From Dromaius novaehollandiae (lineage: Eukaryota > Chordata > Aves > Casuariiformes > Dromaiidae): a DNA stretch of 64,000 bases. Positions 1 to 14,150 of this stretch are shown one piece after another. The notes under the pieces were generated by a model that saw only the letters and a list, made by a program, of their open reading frames with translations, did no database searches and was not told where the DNA came from. The position numbers were made by a program, and so were the translations under genes. The number at the start of each line of letters is the position of its first letter. Within the stretch, counting starts at the first letter, position 1. Location of the stretch: assembly GCF_036370855.1 (NCBI RefSeq), contig NC_088099.1:24829501-24893500 (forward strand), read 5' to 3'.

Positions 1-3000
1 TTCATTTATATGGTTACGAAGTTCTGCTGCACACTGGTGCTATTCCTGATCTCTAGAGATGTATTTCTCTCTGTATATATAATATAAACTTGGATCATAT
101 TAAAAAATGGCAAGGGAATAATCAGATACTCAGCCATTTTTAATAGAAGGAGGAACTGAGGAGTAGCTAAGTAAGGATGCTCCATGAAAAAGTGGAAATA
201 TTTGAAAGTTGCCTATATGCATGTAACAGCCCATGTGACTGCACTCTGCTGTAATCTATATAGTGTGCCAAATCCTCAGTTTTGCATCAAGTGAAATCCC
301 ACAGAACTCAGGCGAATAACTGGCCATTTTCCCATGGCAATTTGCCCTCCATCATGTATTACGTGTGCAAGCAGGAGTATGTTTTCACATGCCTGGTTAC
401 ATGTCTGACCTTTTGAAAACTAGTCCTTAAACAATTTGCCTAAGAACGCAGAATGAATCAGTGAATCATGTAAATCATAATTTCTTGCCACTTCCAGTCT
501 GGTCACTTCAGCTTTTTCATATGCAATATCCTAGTCATAGTACTATAACAGCAACCTAACATTATGTTAGATTAGTGTACACCTAATTTTATTTTCTGTC
601 ATCTGTCATCCATCTGTGAGGTTTTAACGTCTTATTCTCATAACACTTAAAACAGAAAACTTACATCTCTTTCTATAATGCCCTCTTATTATTCCCTTCA
701 GTATAATGTCACAAGGAATTATTCTTCTGCTCCATGTAAAATTTCATTTCCTTTCTGATTGGCATTGTGTAGTATTGTGTTTGTCAGGACTTTCCACATT
801 TACATTTTTATACCTGCATGTGTTTTCAGAGTAAGAAAAATTGAAAAACGACAAAGTGATTAATGCAGCTACTTGACTGGGAGATCTTTATGTCTTGGAC
901 TCTGTCTTTCTGTATGTGACAATTGTATCTCCCTAACTTCAAAAAACAAAACCCCCTTGAACTAGGCTTTCTCCTCGGCAGCAGTATGGTGAATTAGGCT
1001 TGTCCCACTTACATTTTTTTTTCTTTTTTTTGCATTGGCTGAGTGAAACATAATCTGGTGTAAGTAGCACCATGCCTTGATAGGTTTAGTAATCTGTCCT
1101 TATGTTAGGGTTTTGATCTGAGCTAATCTATACATAGAAGGCAAAATTAAAAACATAATGAGTTAAGATTTGCAGATGTAGTACAGTGCTTCTTATTTGA
1201 TACAAAAAGATGGGTCTTGTATCACTACAAAACTCAGATGAAACTATGGAGCTCGATCTCAGATGCCATATTTCTCCCAAGAAAGACATTTGGTTGTCTT
1301 TGCCTGTGAGCAAAAGCTTTGCAGAGTGAAAGATATTTCTTCTGAAGGACATTGAGGATCATTCTTTTTCCAGCTCAGTTCTAGAGTTTCACATGATTTT
1401 AGCTGTCATGATGAAATGGTTGAGCTTGAATTGTCATTGGCAGAATACAATGTGTCATTTTTTCTATAGTTTTTTATTGAACAAAAGTGAAAAATAGTTT
1501 TGAGAGGTCTAAAAGTATTCTGTATAAGAAGAGATTAAAGTGTGTTGTGGAATTAATAAATGTTTGCACTGATGCACACAATTATTTTCTAGTATAGATG
1601 GCTTCTGTGGCTAAAGACCAGGTTAGGTGTAGAGTTTTCACATGCTCCATCCATAAAAATAGTAAGAGTCAAATCTTAACCCCACTGAAATAGGTGAAAA
1701 GACCCAACTGCCTTTAAATCACTTTTAAGATACCTCTGCACCACGTATTTGTTAAAGTAGCTAAAAACTGTATTTTCCCAGTGTCTGTGGGTTTCTCTTT
1801 AGCCTGTGATGAGCAGTGGTGTACAGTGATCCCAAAAGGCCATTTCCGTAATGGTGCTTAGGTGCTGCACTGTTGGCTGGGACAGCACTAACCTTTCAGG
1901 TGTGTTGACATTTACCATCATTAAGATCCCAGGCTCCTGGTACGGAACAAGACAATGCTATATGCTTACATGCTTACAACGTTACATAAAGACAGGATTT
2001 ACAGGATAGCCAGTAAAACTGTGAGGGGTGTCCACGAGTGGCTTACACCCTGCCTCTCTCAAGTGTTTAGCAAGATAGAGCTGACTTTTGTTCCCTCACT
2101 TGGGAAAAGGGAGCCCTGGGTCAGGATCCACAGGCAGGAGAGGTGATGGGAGCGTACACAGTGTCATGACAGAGCATTTAAAGCTCTCTTCCTGAATCGT
2201 GAGTTTGATATCTAGTTAATGCTGCCTTTTTAGCAGAAGTCATTGTGCCCCATGAGGAGATGCTTGAGACAGCCAGGAAACTGTAGTGAAAACACAGCTA
2301 ACTTCCCACAGTCGGGGCAATAGGGCCAGGAATCAGCCTAGTGGGTGTTTTGAGAATCTGCCTTTTTGACTAAAGGCACCTCATTTGGCAGTAAGACAAC
2401 TAAGACTTTGACTGGGCTTTAACAGCTAAGGCAAAGTGCTTTCTTTAGCGTCTGATTCTGTCTAGGAGGCAATAGCAGTCATGAGAGCTTCAGGGTAAAC
2501 CACCAGACTTTCTTACTGGGTTCTCCTTAAGGTTACTATCTGTATCATAATACACACTTTCATGATCCCATGGTTACTGTTCTTATTTAAGTTTTACAAT
2601 TGGCAAAAAAGCCCCTGACTTTACTAGGCTGCTTTCAGAATAGTGATCTTCTAAGTGATATTTCAAAAATACAAGCATAGAAGAAAAGCATTGAAATGTT
2701 AAGGACATGAACAATCTTTTTCTAGCAACAGATTCTCTAGCTGAAGCATGACGAATGCACTTCTTGTTATATCTGGATGCTAATGTTGAATGTTAGTTTT
2801 CGAGTCAAAAAATAAATCTGACATCTGTTTTTAACCCTGAAAAATGGAAGACAAGATTAATAATAATGTCTACAGCTGAATCATAACAGTATAAGATAAT
2901 TAAGGTAATTTCTGTTTCCTTAACATACTTGCGGGTTTTTTGATTTTATTTTGTTTGCTAGTCAGGTGAGGTACTAGATTTGTGTAGAATATGTATATCT

Positions 3001-4434
3001 AATGAGAAAGAAGAAAGAGGGAGTGAGAACCTATTTTTACTAGCGAAAATGCAAATCATAATACTAAATAATTAACGCAGTGCAGTTTGATTTCTTAGTG
3101 TGGAACACCAGCTTTTATATTTTGCACAAAATCCCAAAGTAATCTTTCTTTTTGAAAATAAATGTGTGTTAATTTCAGCTTACAAATTTTATAACTGATG
3201 AAATGTCAGTATATTCTCATAGAAAAACAAAGTATTTATACTCTATAATTAAAAATGTAATTACCTTTGTATAAACTAAAGAAAACTTATTTACATGAAT
3301 AATGAAAGAACTTAAGTTCCTAGGGTCAAATTTGTAATGTGGTTGGTGAGGAACATTTGCATGCAACTATTAATTAAAAATCTGTGTCTTACTGAGGATC
3401 AGTAAGAGGAGTTTTATTATTTTTTAAATAAAAACAATTAATACAAAGGAGAACTCAAATTGTAACAGATCTTATTTATTATTAAGTTTCTTCTATGGAC
3501 TACATTGTTAACAAGAATTTGTCTCTTACGTAATGGTGCTGGAAAAAGTAATTTAAGAAACAGCACGTCTTTTTCTTATGCATTAATATATAACATTATA
3601 CAGCTACTTCAAGTCAAACATGTTAAAGAGGCAATGTGGCAGCAGTATAATCCACAGTCCAGAAGCTAATTACGTTAACTCTTGAATTTTCCCAAAGGCA
3701 GAGAACTACTGGGTGACCTAGTACTGCTGCTGTGACCCTCTATCACATGAACACACACACAGATTCCACATGCGTTTTGGCTTGATAAGAATAGGTTATT
3801 CCATCAGTATGCATCTATCTGTTGATCACTATGTAAAGGCTCTAGGCAACCAGGATAAATTAACATAGGCTTTTGGCTCTTCTTTTTTTGTGACTGCAAC
3901 TGTACCAGGCAGGCCTGTATGTCTCAGCAGTGGGAGGATGCACAGGACACATTGAATCCTATTCCTGCTTTGCCTTGACTGGTCCCCAGATCAAGATCAA
4001 AGAGCAAAAATTTCACTCACCACATGCGATGTGATAGCCCCACTGTAAGAAAGGAGAAGCAGATCTCAGGCTTCTCACTTGGGGGCACCTGATAAGCATG
4101 GCTCTTTAGAGTATCAGGAGTGCATCCTTCACTCAGTATACTCCTTACAAACACTAGAGATAGAACAGTGGCAATTTTGGGGTAGGTAGAGAAGATGGCT
4201 CTGGACAGTGACCTTTCTTCTGGCCTCACAACTCCAGTCATGTCTATGTGGGAGATGTTCTGGCCCCATTCAATTAAAGAAACTACGTGATTACTGGATC
4301 ATTAGCTAATTTTGTCTCCATGGTGTAGACCTCAGTTTCAGGACTGGGTGGGTCTTCTCCTTACAGTTCCTTTGCATTCTCTCTCCACTGCTTGCTAAGT
4401 CTGGCACGGGGACAGAAACACAGCAGGAGCAGGG
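1..4434. other. Intergenic DNA, no gene recognised
   Basis: AT-rich sequence with stops in all frames. The longest open frames are about 75 codons and resemble no family I know. There are short homopolymer and AT-rich runs (for example 3380-3480) but no long tandem repeat. The only partial match to known repeats is a degenerate 50-bp piece near 1668, listed separately. No promoter, splice or poly(A) arrangement could be supported. Confidence 0.6.
1668..1720. repeat. Possible relic of an old amniote non-autonomous DNA transposon
   Basis: The stretch beginning TCAAATCTTAACCCCACTGA resembles, from memory, the terminal part of a palindromic non-autonomous element common in turtle and crocodilian genomes (pattern: CAAATCCTG..CCCATTGAAGTCAATGG). 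The match is short and diverged, and the complementary end is not visible nearby. Chance similarity is a real alternative. Confidence 0.25.
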
Positions 4435-6597
4435 CAAAAAGCAGGATCACAGCCCTGGACTACAGGAGGACAGACTTTGGCCTGTTCAGGTGCCTTCTTG
4501 GAAGAATCCCATGGGATATGGTCCTGGAGGGAAGACAGCTGGCTGATTTTTAAGGATCACTTCCTCCAAGCTCAAGGATGGTCCCTCCCAACAAGCAGGA
4601 AATCAAGCAAAGGCAGAAGGAGGCCTGCATGGATGAAAAAGGAGCTCCTGGCTAAACTCAAACAAAAACAGAAAGTGTATAAGAGGTGGAAGCAGGGACA
4701 AGTGACCCAGGAGGAATATAGACACACTGTCTGAGCATGCAGGGATGGAGTTTGGAGGGTGGACTAAAGCCCACCCGGAGTTGAAACTGGCTAGGGAAAT
4801 TAAGGGCAAGAAGGAGGACTCCTACAGGTATGGAAGCAGCAAAAGGAAGGCCAGGGAAAATGAGGCCCTGCTGCTAAATGGGGCAGGGGCACTGGTGACA
4901 AAGGACACAGAAAAGGCAGAGGTCCTCAATGCCTTCTTTGCCTCAGTCTTTACTGGAAAGACTGGCCTTCAGGAATCCCAAGCTCCTGAGACCAGAAGGG
5001 AAGTCTGGAGCAATGAAGATTTACCCTGGGTAGAGGAGGATCAGGTTAGGGAACGCTTAAACAAACTGGACATACACCAGTCCATGTGCCCTGGCAGGAT
5101 GCATCTGTGAGTGCTGAGAGAGCTGGCTGATGTCATTGCAAGATTACTCTCAAATATCTTTGAAAGTTAATGGTGATCAGGAGAGGTTCCTGAGATCTAG
5201 AAGAAAGCAAATGCCTCTCACATCTTCAAGAAGGGCAAGGCGGAGGATCTGGGGAACTACAGGCCAGTCTGCCTTATCTTGATCACTCTAAGGTGATGGA
5301 GCAACTAATCCAAGATACTATTTCCAGACATGTGAAGGATGGGAAGGTGATTGGAAGTAGTCAGCCTGGATTTACAAAGGGGAAATTGTGCTTAATCAGC
5401 CTGATAGCTTTCTATGATGAGGTGACTGTCTTGGTGGATGAGGCGAGAACAAAGGCGTTGTTTACATTGACTTTAGTCAGGCTTTTGACACTGTTTCCCA
5501 TAACATCCTCCTAGACAAGCTGATGAAGTGCAGGCTAGATAAGTGGTCAGCCAGTTAGGCTGAAAACTGGCTGAACTGCCAAGCTCAAAGGGTTGTGATC
5601 AGCAGCACAAAGTCGAGCCAGAGGCCAGCCACCAGTGGTGTCCCCCAGGCCTCAATACTGGGGCCAATATTGTTTAACACTTTCATTAATGACCTGGATG
5701 ACAAGACTGAATGCACCCTCGGCAAGTTTGCAGATGATATAAAACGGGGAGAACTGGCTGATGCACCAGATAGTTGTGCTGCCATTCAGAGGGTCCTGGA
5801 CAGGCTGGAAAAATAGGCTGACAAGAATCTTATGAAGTTCAACAAATGGAAATGCATAGTCATGTACCTGGAGACGAATAAGCCCATGCACCAGTACAGG
5901 CTGGGTGCAGACCATCTAGAAAGCAGTTCTTCAGAGACGGACCTGGAGGTCTTGGTGGACAAGCTGAACATGGGCCAGCAATGTGCCCTTGTGGGCAGAA
6001 AGCTCGATGGTATTCTGGGCTACATTAGGCAGTGTTGCCAACAGGTTGAGGAAGATGATCCTTCCCCTCTACTCAGCACTGGTGAGGCCACTTCTGGAGT
6101 GCTGTGTCCAGATCTGGGCTCCCCAGTACAAGAAAGACCTAGATTCACTAGAGTGAGTCTAGTGAAGGGTCACAAAGATGACTAAGGGACAGAAGCATCT
6201 CTCGTACGAGGAAAGGCTGAGAGAGCTGGGACTGTTCAGCCCGGAGTAGAGGAGGCTCGGGGACTTCTATCCCTGTTCATAAGTATCTGATGGGAGGGTG
6301 TAAAGAAGACCAAACCAGACTCTTTTCAGTGGTCCCAGTGACAGGACAAGAGGCAATGGGCAGAAATTAGAATAGAAGAAATTTCATGTAAACATAGAAA
6401 GAACTTTTTTACCATGAGGGTCGTTGAGCATTGGAACAGGTTGCCCAGAGAGGTTGTGGAGTCTCCATCCTTGGAAATATTCGAAACAGGACATGGTCCT
6501 AGGCCATCTGCTCTAGCTGACCGTGCTTGAGCAGGAGGGTTGGACCAAACAGTCTCCAGAGGTGCCTTCTAACTCCAACTATTCTGTGATTCTGTGA
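4435..6597 (+). mobile_element. CR1 LINE, 5'-truncated, RT region and intact 3' end, inactive
   Basis: The copy begins inside ORF2, at the stretch encoding a peptide like 'ALDYRRTDFGLF', and runs through the conserved linker (KSSKGRRRPAWMKKELL, about 4600-4660) into the reverse transcriptase. RT landmarks are QPGFTKGKLCL (5365-5397), SGVPQASILGPILFN (about 5637-5681) and the catalytic FADD at 5727-5738. The C-terminal part continues to about 6185. The 3' end carries two perfect ATTCTGTG octamers at 6581-6596, the hallmark CR1 tail. The reading frame shifts several times: open pieces lie in frame 1 near 4477 and 5293, frame 2 near 4745 and frame 3 near 5595-6185. There are also in-frame stops, such as TGA at 4732-4734 where CR1s normally have CGA, which fits CpG decay. 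It is therefore dead. Truncation at the 5' side is usual for CR1, which inserts by target-primed reverse transcription. The left edge is uncertain by some tens of bases. Confidence 0.93.
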
Positions 6598-9500
6598 ACC
6601 AAACATAATAGAATAGCAGGAGGATGCCTGGAAGTCCTTCCCTTGTTCTATGATCCACTGGGAATTTCTCTTCCTCTTCCCTCCCCTTTTCCCAACCTCC
6701 TGTTTGTCTCAAACTGAAAAGTTCCTACTCCTGATTAAGTGGGGACAGATCACTGTAGTTCCCTGGCCCTTGTCACTTCTGGGGTTCAGCCACCTGTGAC
6801 CCAAGGCCAGCTCTGATTCAGCACAGCTGTATAACCTTGGCGCGTACTCCTAAGGACACCATTAGGTTGTGAGAGAGCTGAGAGAAAGCACGTAGCCTGG
6901 AGCCATGCAAGATAAGAAAAGCAAAATTGCAGACAGCGGTAAGATTGTTGAGATGGGGATAGGCAGCAGTTCAAGGATTGAAGAGGAAAAATGTTGACAT
7001 GAAAAGGTATAAAATCCTAAGAGAGAAAACAAGGAGTAAGAAGCTGCCAGCTCAGCAATCTAAAGGATCAGCCCACTTCAAGGAACAATTTCCATTGGGA
7101 AACCAGCCCTTCCCCATCTGACTGATAACTGCTTGTCCAACCAAGACTCATTTGGGTGTGGTGAGCATATTAATGCTTAGCCTAATAGCTTGTCAGACCT
7201 AGCTATTCATTATATCTATTAGGAAATAAATAACAGCAGAGTGTCTTTGCACATGGCAAAAGTTGCCCAATCAAAGGGGGCAATGGAAAAGGTTTACCGC
7301 AGCCTCATCTTTGTCAAAAACCTGCCTTCCCTCTCCAAGCACAGACTGTCCTTTCAGGTTAGGCAGCCGGCTTTGCCTCTTTGGAAATGCTGAAAGAGAA
7401 ATAAGCCATCATTCCACCTTCCAAGCCCCTTGACCAGAGCCCTTCCTTGTTTTCATGAACTTCAGGCATGATTATGATTAAGTATCTTTATTTGATCCCT
7501 TAGTTAAAATGTCACTGGAAAATACTCAAACCATAACCACAGTAGGAGTACCAAAGTTGAGATGAAATAGTGCTTTCTATTTCAATACATATCCAAGATT
7601 TCCCACCTACATTTTCCCAGGTACCTTTTTAAATGACACATTTACAGAGAAATTGCAAAATAGGGTCAATCCGTTTGCAGGATTTTCACAATAGAGGAGA
7701 TTTAGCACGGACACACTGAACACTTTCTACTTGATTATTTTTACATAATTATTTTTACATATTATTGTTTTTTTACATTTGAATTTATCAGTGAATGTCA
7801 TTCAGTCTGTATTCCAGTGATCGAGAATGATCACAGATGTCAGGTTGTTAACTTGGATGAACATGAATATTACTTACCCTTTAGGTGCCTAAAGCAATTA
7901 AATCTGATTTTTAGTTAATGTAACAATTCCACTCAATCTTTATTGGTGTAGGAAAAGTGTTAAGAAGGGAACATGTCTGATGTCAGTATTATCACTTGTC
8001 AGTGAGTAAAATAAGTATACACTTGTCACTTCAGTTGCTGGGAATGGCATAATTCTTGCTGGTTAGTGGATTACTAAAAAGTGCCCCTTCCACTTTGCAG
8101 CCCTTTTACCTCATTCATCTGTCGAAACGAGAAGGCTAAGAGGGGATAGAAGCACAGCCTATAGAGTTGTTCCCATCAATCTTACTCTGCAATGAATGAG
8201 CAACAAAATATACATAGAAGACGTGCACAGTATTGTGTTGAAAACACTGCATCATTTACAAAAGTGCACCTGATAAGGCACAGAGCATGTTACAAATGAC
8301 TGCGGAAAGCAATGAGATACTGCTCCAGACACGTGAATAGATGGGCCTACAGGGATTTGTGATCACTGTGAGCGTGCAGTGATACACTCTATCACTTTCT
8401 TTCTCCACTTTTCTTTGAGATAAGCAGAATATATAATCTGAACTCCTAAGAATACCCTCTTTTCAAGCCACTGTCAGCAGCCCTGAAGAATCTGTGGATT
8501 TAAATAGGGACCTTGCAAGGTGACTTTGGGAGGCACAGCATTAAAAGTGTATGCAAAAGCCTGTTGATATGATATAGGATTTTCAAGAATCAAATCAGTG
8601 TTCCCTAATCTTCATGTGAAGACATTATCTGCTCAAATGGGTATGGAACTAGGAGTTTAAATGTTTCTGTATACATTCAGTAATAGCAAAGCTGCCATTA
8701 TTATTAGAAACCAAAAAAAAATTAGGATAATCAATTGGTATTATTTATTCTAGAGACTTCATTCAAGGCTAATAACTATCATCCACCTTTCTAAAAAAAG
8801 TTACAATACAGTCTAGTTTCTTTCCATCCTTTTCATTCATTTTTTAAATGACTTTCCAGTTAAATACCAGAGAGAAGCCTTTAGTTAAAGGGGATAATTT
8901 CTGTTGTAACGGATACTCAGTCGGAAAATTAGAAGTGTTAATCTATGTTTTATATTGGTTTCTTTCATGCAATAGCGTCCTTTGTTAAAAAAAAGAAAAC
9001 TGAACAAACCCCCATCCACCAAATAGATGGTGAGCTATCTCAGGAACTTGATCCAGCGTCTTCACTGAAGGCAGATACCTTTTAGTCTGTGGTATTTCTA
9101 TGTGACTTTTGCAGACGGACCTGCATCCTAAGCTCTTCTTCCAGAAGCAGCTTAGCTACTTTGTCAGGGGTATGTTAGAGCTCACACATCCACTACTAAC
9201 ACATTGACCTGGCTTCTGGTTCAGAGGTTGCTTGCACATAACTCACAGCCAGGTCAGTTTTGTATCTATGGATATACCTGTACAGGCATATGACTTAATT
9301 CTGAAACACTTGAAAATTGAGATTCCCGATCTAAAATCACAGGTATAATACTGTTCCTCCTTTAAGCAGAGCTGCAACCCACCTACTCTGCAGGTGTTGG
9401 TTATAAACTATTTAGTCAAATTCAGGTGTTGATAGTCTTTAATGCCTTCCCAGAACTCCCACCACTACGACATTTTCTCACCTTTGCACTTCTTGATTCT

Positions 9501-12500
9501 TCTGTTTCATGATTATCTGCCAGTTTACCTTCTAGTGTTTAAATATTCAGATGTTCTCCACAGCTGTATTTCTACCTAGTATTTGAAGCAATAGATGCAT
9601 GGAGATTCTACCTAGAGAAACCACTACTTCTATTTATTGCTGTGAAATGTGGAAATCAGTTTTTTGGGAGATGACTAAGGTGATCCCAATCAGTATAACT
9701 TGAGCAGGCAGGCTACTGGATAGGGAGAAGGACACCCCTTATAGTAATTTAGGGACCAGGAATAATCTCAGTTCTGCCAGCTGGGGGAGGCATAGTGTTG
9801 CCAGAGCTACTTTCACTTTCTGCCCTGGCTGAGGTATAACATGCTCAGTATGTGGTATAGAAAGTGATAAGCCTGAGATCAGTGTTCGCAGGTTGCTGTG
9901 ATAATGTTCTCTGCAAACTGCAGCTGTTGTGCAAGAAAAATACTCAGTAACACAATTTCTAGTTTTTTTTCTTCCCCCTTTTGGTACTAGAAAGAGTTGC
10001 TGCTCACTTAGAGTTCATAGTTGTAATGGTGTGATAATATTAGGTAGGATTTTCTACCACCACAGCTAACTAGTGATATGCACAATTCATTGGCTTAGGC
10101 ATCTTTTCCCTTCATATCTAGAAGCAGCTCTACCAGTATAAATCCTGTTGTATCAATATAACTAACCTATGTGAAGAAATAGGTCATATTTCTATAACTG
10201 CACCAGAAGAGTGAAACTGCTAAAACTTTCCAGTGGCTTTAAATTAAAATTTAAAATAAAATTTTCTCAAGCATTTCTGCTGTTTGAAAAAAGTTGTCTA
10301 AGCTCCTTATACAAAGGAAGAAGAGAATAAAAGAACTTGAAGATTTGGGTACTAAATTTTTGGATGTGATTGCTTAAAGATAGGTTGAAGCAATATATTT
10401 CTTTGAAAGTTTCTCTTGTCTTTTTCTGGGGAAAGAAGAAGAACCTCCCACAGGTATTTCACAGCACGTAAAAATGTCTAGGAAACTCCAATACAACTAC
10501 ATCAAACCAAGTTGCTGAGACAACAGCTTAGATATACTTACAGCCTTAAAAGAGACAAGGACCTCTGGGTCAAACATGCTATGTTCATCTATAGAAATTT
10601 ATAGCTCTAATCTGAGTTGGAAAAAAAGACTTGGCCACAGTCTAAAAACAGAATTTTCATTTAACTTTGACTTTGTACTATTTGTGGTGTTCAATGAATA
10701 ATTCAAATCAATATTTTGATCAAGTCATTTAAAGCATTCAAAAAGTCGATAATAATTATAGAACCCATAATAATTGCCATAGTGATTTTTAAGATATTCT
10801 AGAAGCAGTATCATATCAGGTGGTCATATAGACAGCTACCTAATTGCTATCTCCAGTTAAATTTGGAGACAATATTATGTTTTTAGTGGGTAAATCCTTC
10901 CTTTTATAGGTATCATATGAAAGCATAATCATTAGACTTTGGAATATAATAATTTTTAAATGTTAGGAAATGAACTTTTTTTTCCCCCTTAGTAACATAG
11001 TTGTTATCTTTTGCACAGGGACTGTCAATACTATCTTTTAAAACAAGCTTGTTGAAAAGTATGATCTGAAAGTCTTTAATATGGACCTGAATATTAGCAG
11101 CCCAACTGTAATCAAGTGTCCAGTGGGATTGTTTTGTTTCTGGGAGTACACTGCACACCTCCAAAGTTTTAAAGTGCTTCCTTAGGGGTGGTTTGTGGAA
11201 ATGCAGAGGGGGAATATAAGCTAGCACAAATCAGGCATAGCAAATGCAGGTAAGAGAAATGATGATTCGTGGCAAATTCTGTGCATGCTGAGTCTGCGAA
11301 AATCGGATGCTCAGGAACAGTATTGCTCTGAAGGGGCTGGAGGTTAGGATGATGATAAAATAATCAATTCTAGAGCAGGTTATTTTGCTAAGCTGGTAGT
11401 GTAAGTGTAAAACAGAATTAGCAACAAGGAGAACTGGGGCACAATAAACTAGTAGGTGGCAACGACTGACAACCTAAAGAGCGCAGGAGATGCCACCTAT
11501 GCAGTCGGTACGCTCTTCCTCAGGTTATAGCATTTGACTCTGTTGCCTCTCCTACAATGAAGTGTATCGTAAAACCAATCTCTGAGAGGCTTTTGTAGCC
11601 TGTGTCTGCACGCAGCTGTGACACATCGTCTCTTTGTCTCCCTCTCTTGGCTAGAATTCATATTTATGTTAATGATGTACCTGCAGCCAACGCCAACCTA
11701 TTAAATCTGGTCAGCCTGGGCAGGAGGGCTGTGTATGCAGGGCTGCTCTCACTCCTTTTGGAGATGTCACTCCAGGTGGTGACTTGAGGGTGGTGCTGTA
11801 GCTCAGGATTGTCTCCTTGGTCCAGGACTGGATAGCTAGAAGCCATGAATAACCTTCAGATTTCTCAATTTAGTCCTACATTAATAATTAATTAATAAGG
11901 TTGGTCTTTCAACTCAAATTGCATTGGTTCATGTCTTTGGAGTCATAAATGCAATCCCATGGTAATCTGACTGATTATTGTTACATGTTTCAGTCCAAAA
12001 AGTTTACTTGCACCTCTTCTCTTCTGTTCCATTGCATGCCTACCATTTTTGCTTGTTTGGCCAGTTTTACACCATTAAACTGGGACAACTAGTGGGACAA
12101 GTTTTTAACTTCCATTCTTTAAGACAAATTTTGCAGTGTCTAGTATCCTGAACCATATTTAGCATGGCCTTTTAAACTCTGTATGCTGTCCCTTTGAAAG
12201 CACAAGATGTTCAAGAAACACAACATTTCTGTAAGTGCCTTTCTGGTGATGGTGCCCAGTGCCAGCATTTTAACTTCACAAGGTCCCTGGTTCAGAAAGG
12301 GCTAAATAATTTTTACAGTGGTGTTAGTTGTATTTAGCTTTAAGAGTTTCAGTTTCTTTGGCTATCAATATGTTATCTCCCTGTTGATGTACTACCACCT
12401 TATGAAGGGCCTCTCTGTGGTGCACTTAACACTTCAAATGATGACTGAAGACAGTGGAAGTTGGTGACAAATGACATTTTTCAGGATCTATACCAGAGAG

Positions 12501-14150
12501 AAAGAAGCAAGAGCAGAACTACTTGAAACAGTGATTCTTGAGGTGATACTATACATACAAGAGCATGTATAGATATAGATAGACTGATGCACACGTTATG
12601 TATATACCTACTTATATATTTACACTGTCGTGTTAGGAATCATTGGTTAAATATTTATATATCAATGCATGCCAAACACATAAGAAAGCACAATTTCATG
12701 TTTTGGAGCCAGCAGTGCATGTACCTAGTATTCATTCAACTCCAAGGATTTAGTATAATATTGAAGTCTGTGATAATTTGAATGTTTGATGGCCTGATGA
12801 TGTAGTATGAATTTAATCAAGCTACAGTATAAAGAGGGTTGGATAACTTGGCTCCCAGCTCATGTAGGCTGTCTGAATGGAGTTACTAATATCATTTTCT
12901 GATTCCTTTCCTCTCTTTGCCAATTGCACCAACAATTTGGCATGCATAGTGAGAAGTTATTATGGATTCTGCAGCAGCCTTCCTGTTGCATGGTGCAGAT
13001 AACACAAATCTTGTTAACAGTCTGACAAAATATAAATGGCTTCATAATAAACTGCCACCCCTTTAATATCTCAACAACTTCAGAAATGTTATCTGGCACT
13101 GCAGGGGGGTTAAAGTTATGCTTTCAGAAGGCTGAATTTTAGCACCATGCTTGCACATATCTCTCTCTCAAAAAAAAGAATGTTTTTCATAGCACAAAGC
13201 AGTAATTAAATTTAATCTTCTGTATCAAACACAGGCATGTCCATTCATTTAATTACGGTTATGTGGGGACTGCAGTAAAGCATAGCTTTTAAAAATGATA
13301 ATACTTCGCAATTTTAGGAGAATCAACAAAACCCAAACTGCTTCTGATTCTCAATACTTTCATGACCAAAAGTGTTCAGATGATCTCTCAGTCTCACGCA
13401 CGTCTTGCCGGTGTGTGTGTCTTGGTGTAAGGTGCGCTGCCCAGGCTGGGGTCCCTCCAGGGGTGAAGGTGTCAGAGACCTGCAGGCTGGGGAGCTCCTG
13501 CAGCTGGAGGGGAGCAGGGGGTCTAGTGAAATGGCCTGACTGAGTATTGGAAAAGGATCTGGAGAGGAAAGAGGAAATCTGTACAGGGAGAGAAGACAAT
13601 GCAGCAGTTTCGACTGTAGCAATGCATAGGCTCCTATGTAGGCTCCTCATGTGCCGTTGCTTCTTGCCCATTAGGGGTAAGCAGGACTGGCTGGAGCTTG
13701 AGAGCACTGGAAGCTGAGGCCAGAGGAGGAACCAAAGCTTACGGTGCAAGAGGACAGGTACTGGGAAAAGTGGCTTAAAATATGCTGCTCAAATTCCATG
13801 AAGAGAAAAACAAGGTTAGAGATAAGAACAAACACTCAAAAAACAAATTAAATGTTCCCAAAGTGAAAAGCCAAATTCTCCTTATTGGTATCTTTCTATA
13901 TGTTATAGTATCTATTTATATGTTGGGTGGGGTACCAACACTGAAGTAAGTCAGAAGTTGCAGAATTTCTGGTCATTTTCAGCATCAGACCCTGGATTTC
14001 TTTCACCATAAAATGAGAATTTATGACTGGTTAAATCTCAAGTTCTGTCATGTTCCCCACCTGCATTCTCTATTTAATATTTTTAATTTCATAAGAGCTT
14101 TAAGTATGGCAGAAGGTGGCATTGGTGGAGTTGCTTTAAGGATTGTTGTC
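6598..14150. other. Intergenic DNA, no gene recognised
   Basis: No open frame above about 130 codons and none that looks conserved. A segment at 6980-7250 has a TATA-like GGTATAAAATCC and AATAAATAA at a distance that could suggest a solitary LTR, but I could not find matching TG/CA termini or a target-site duplication. The short interval 13395-13560 is clearly more GC-rich than its surroundings, without a recognisable gene. Minor tandem TTATTTTTACATA units lie near 7736-7765. Confidence 0.55.

Noticed and set aside
6980-7250. Possible solitary LTR (TATA-like GGTATAAAATCC and AATAAATAA)
   Set aside because: No TG..CA termini, primer-binding site or target duplication found.
13360-13749. 129-codon - strand ORF over a GC-richer segment
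   Set aside because: No known domain; the Ser/Pro-rich translation follows from local composition.
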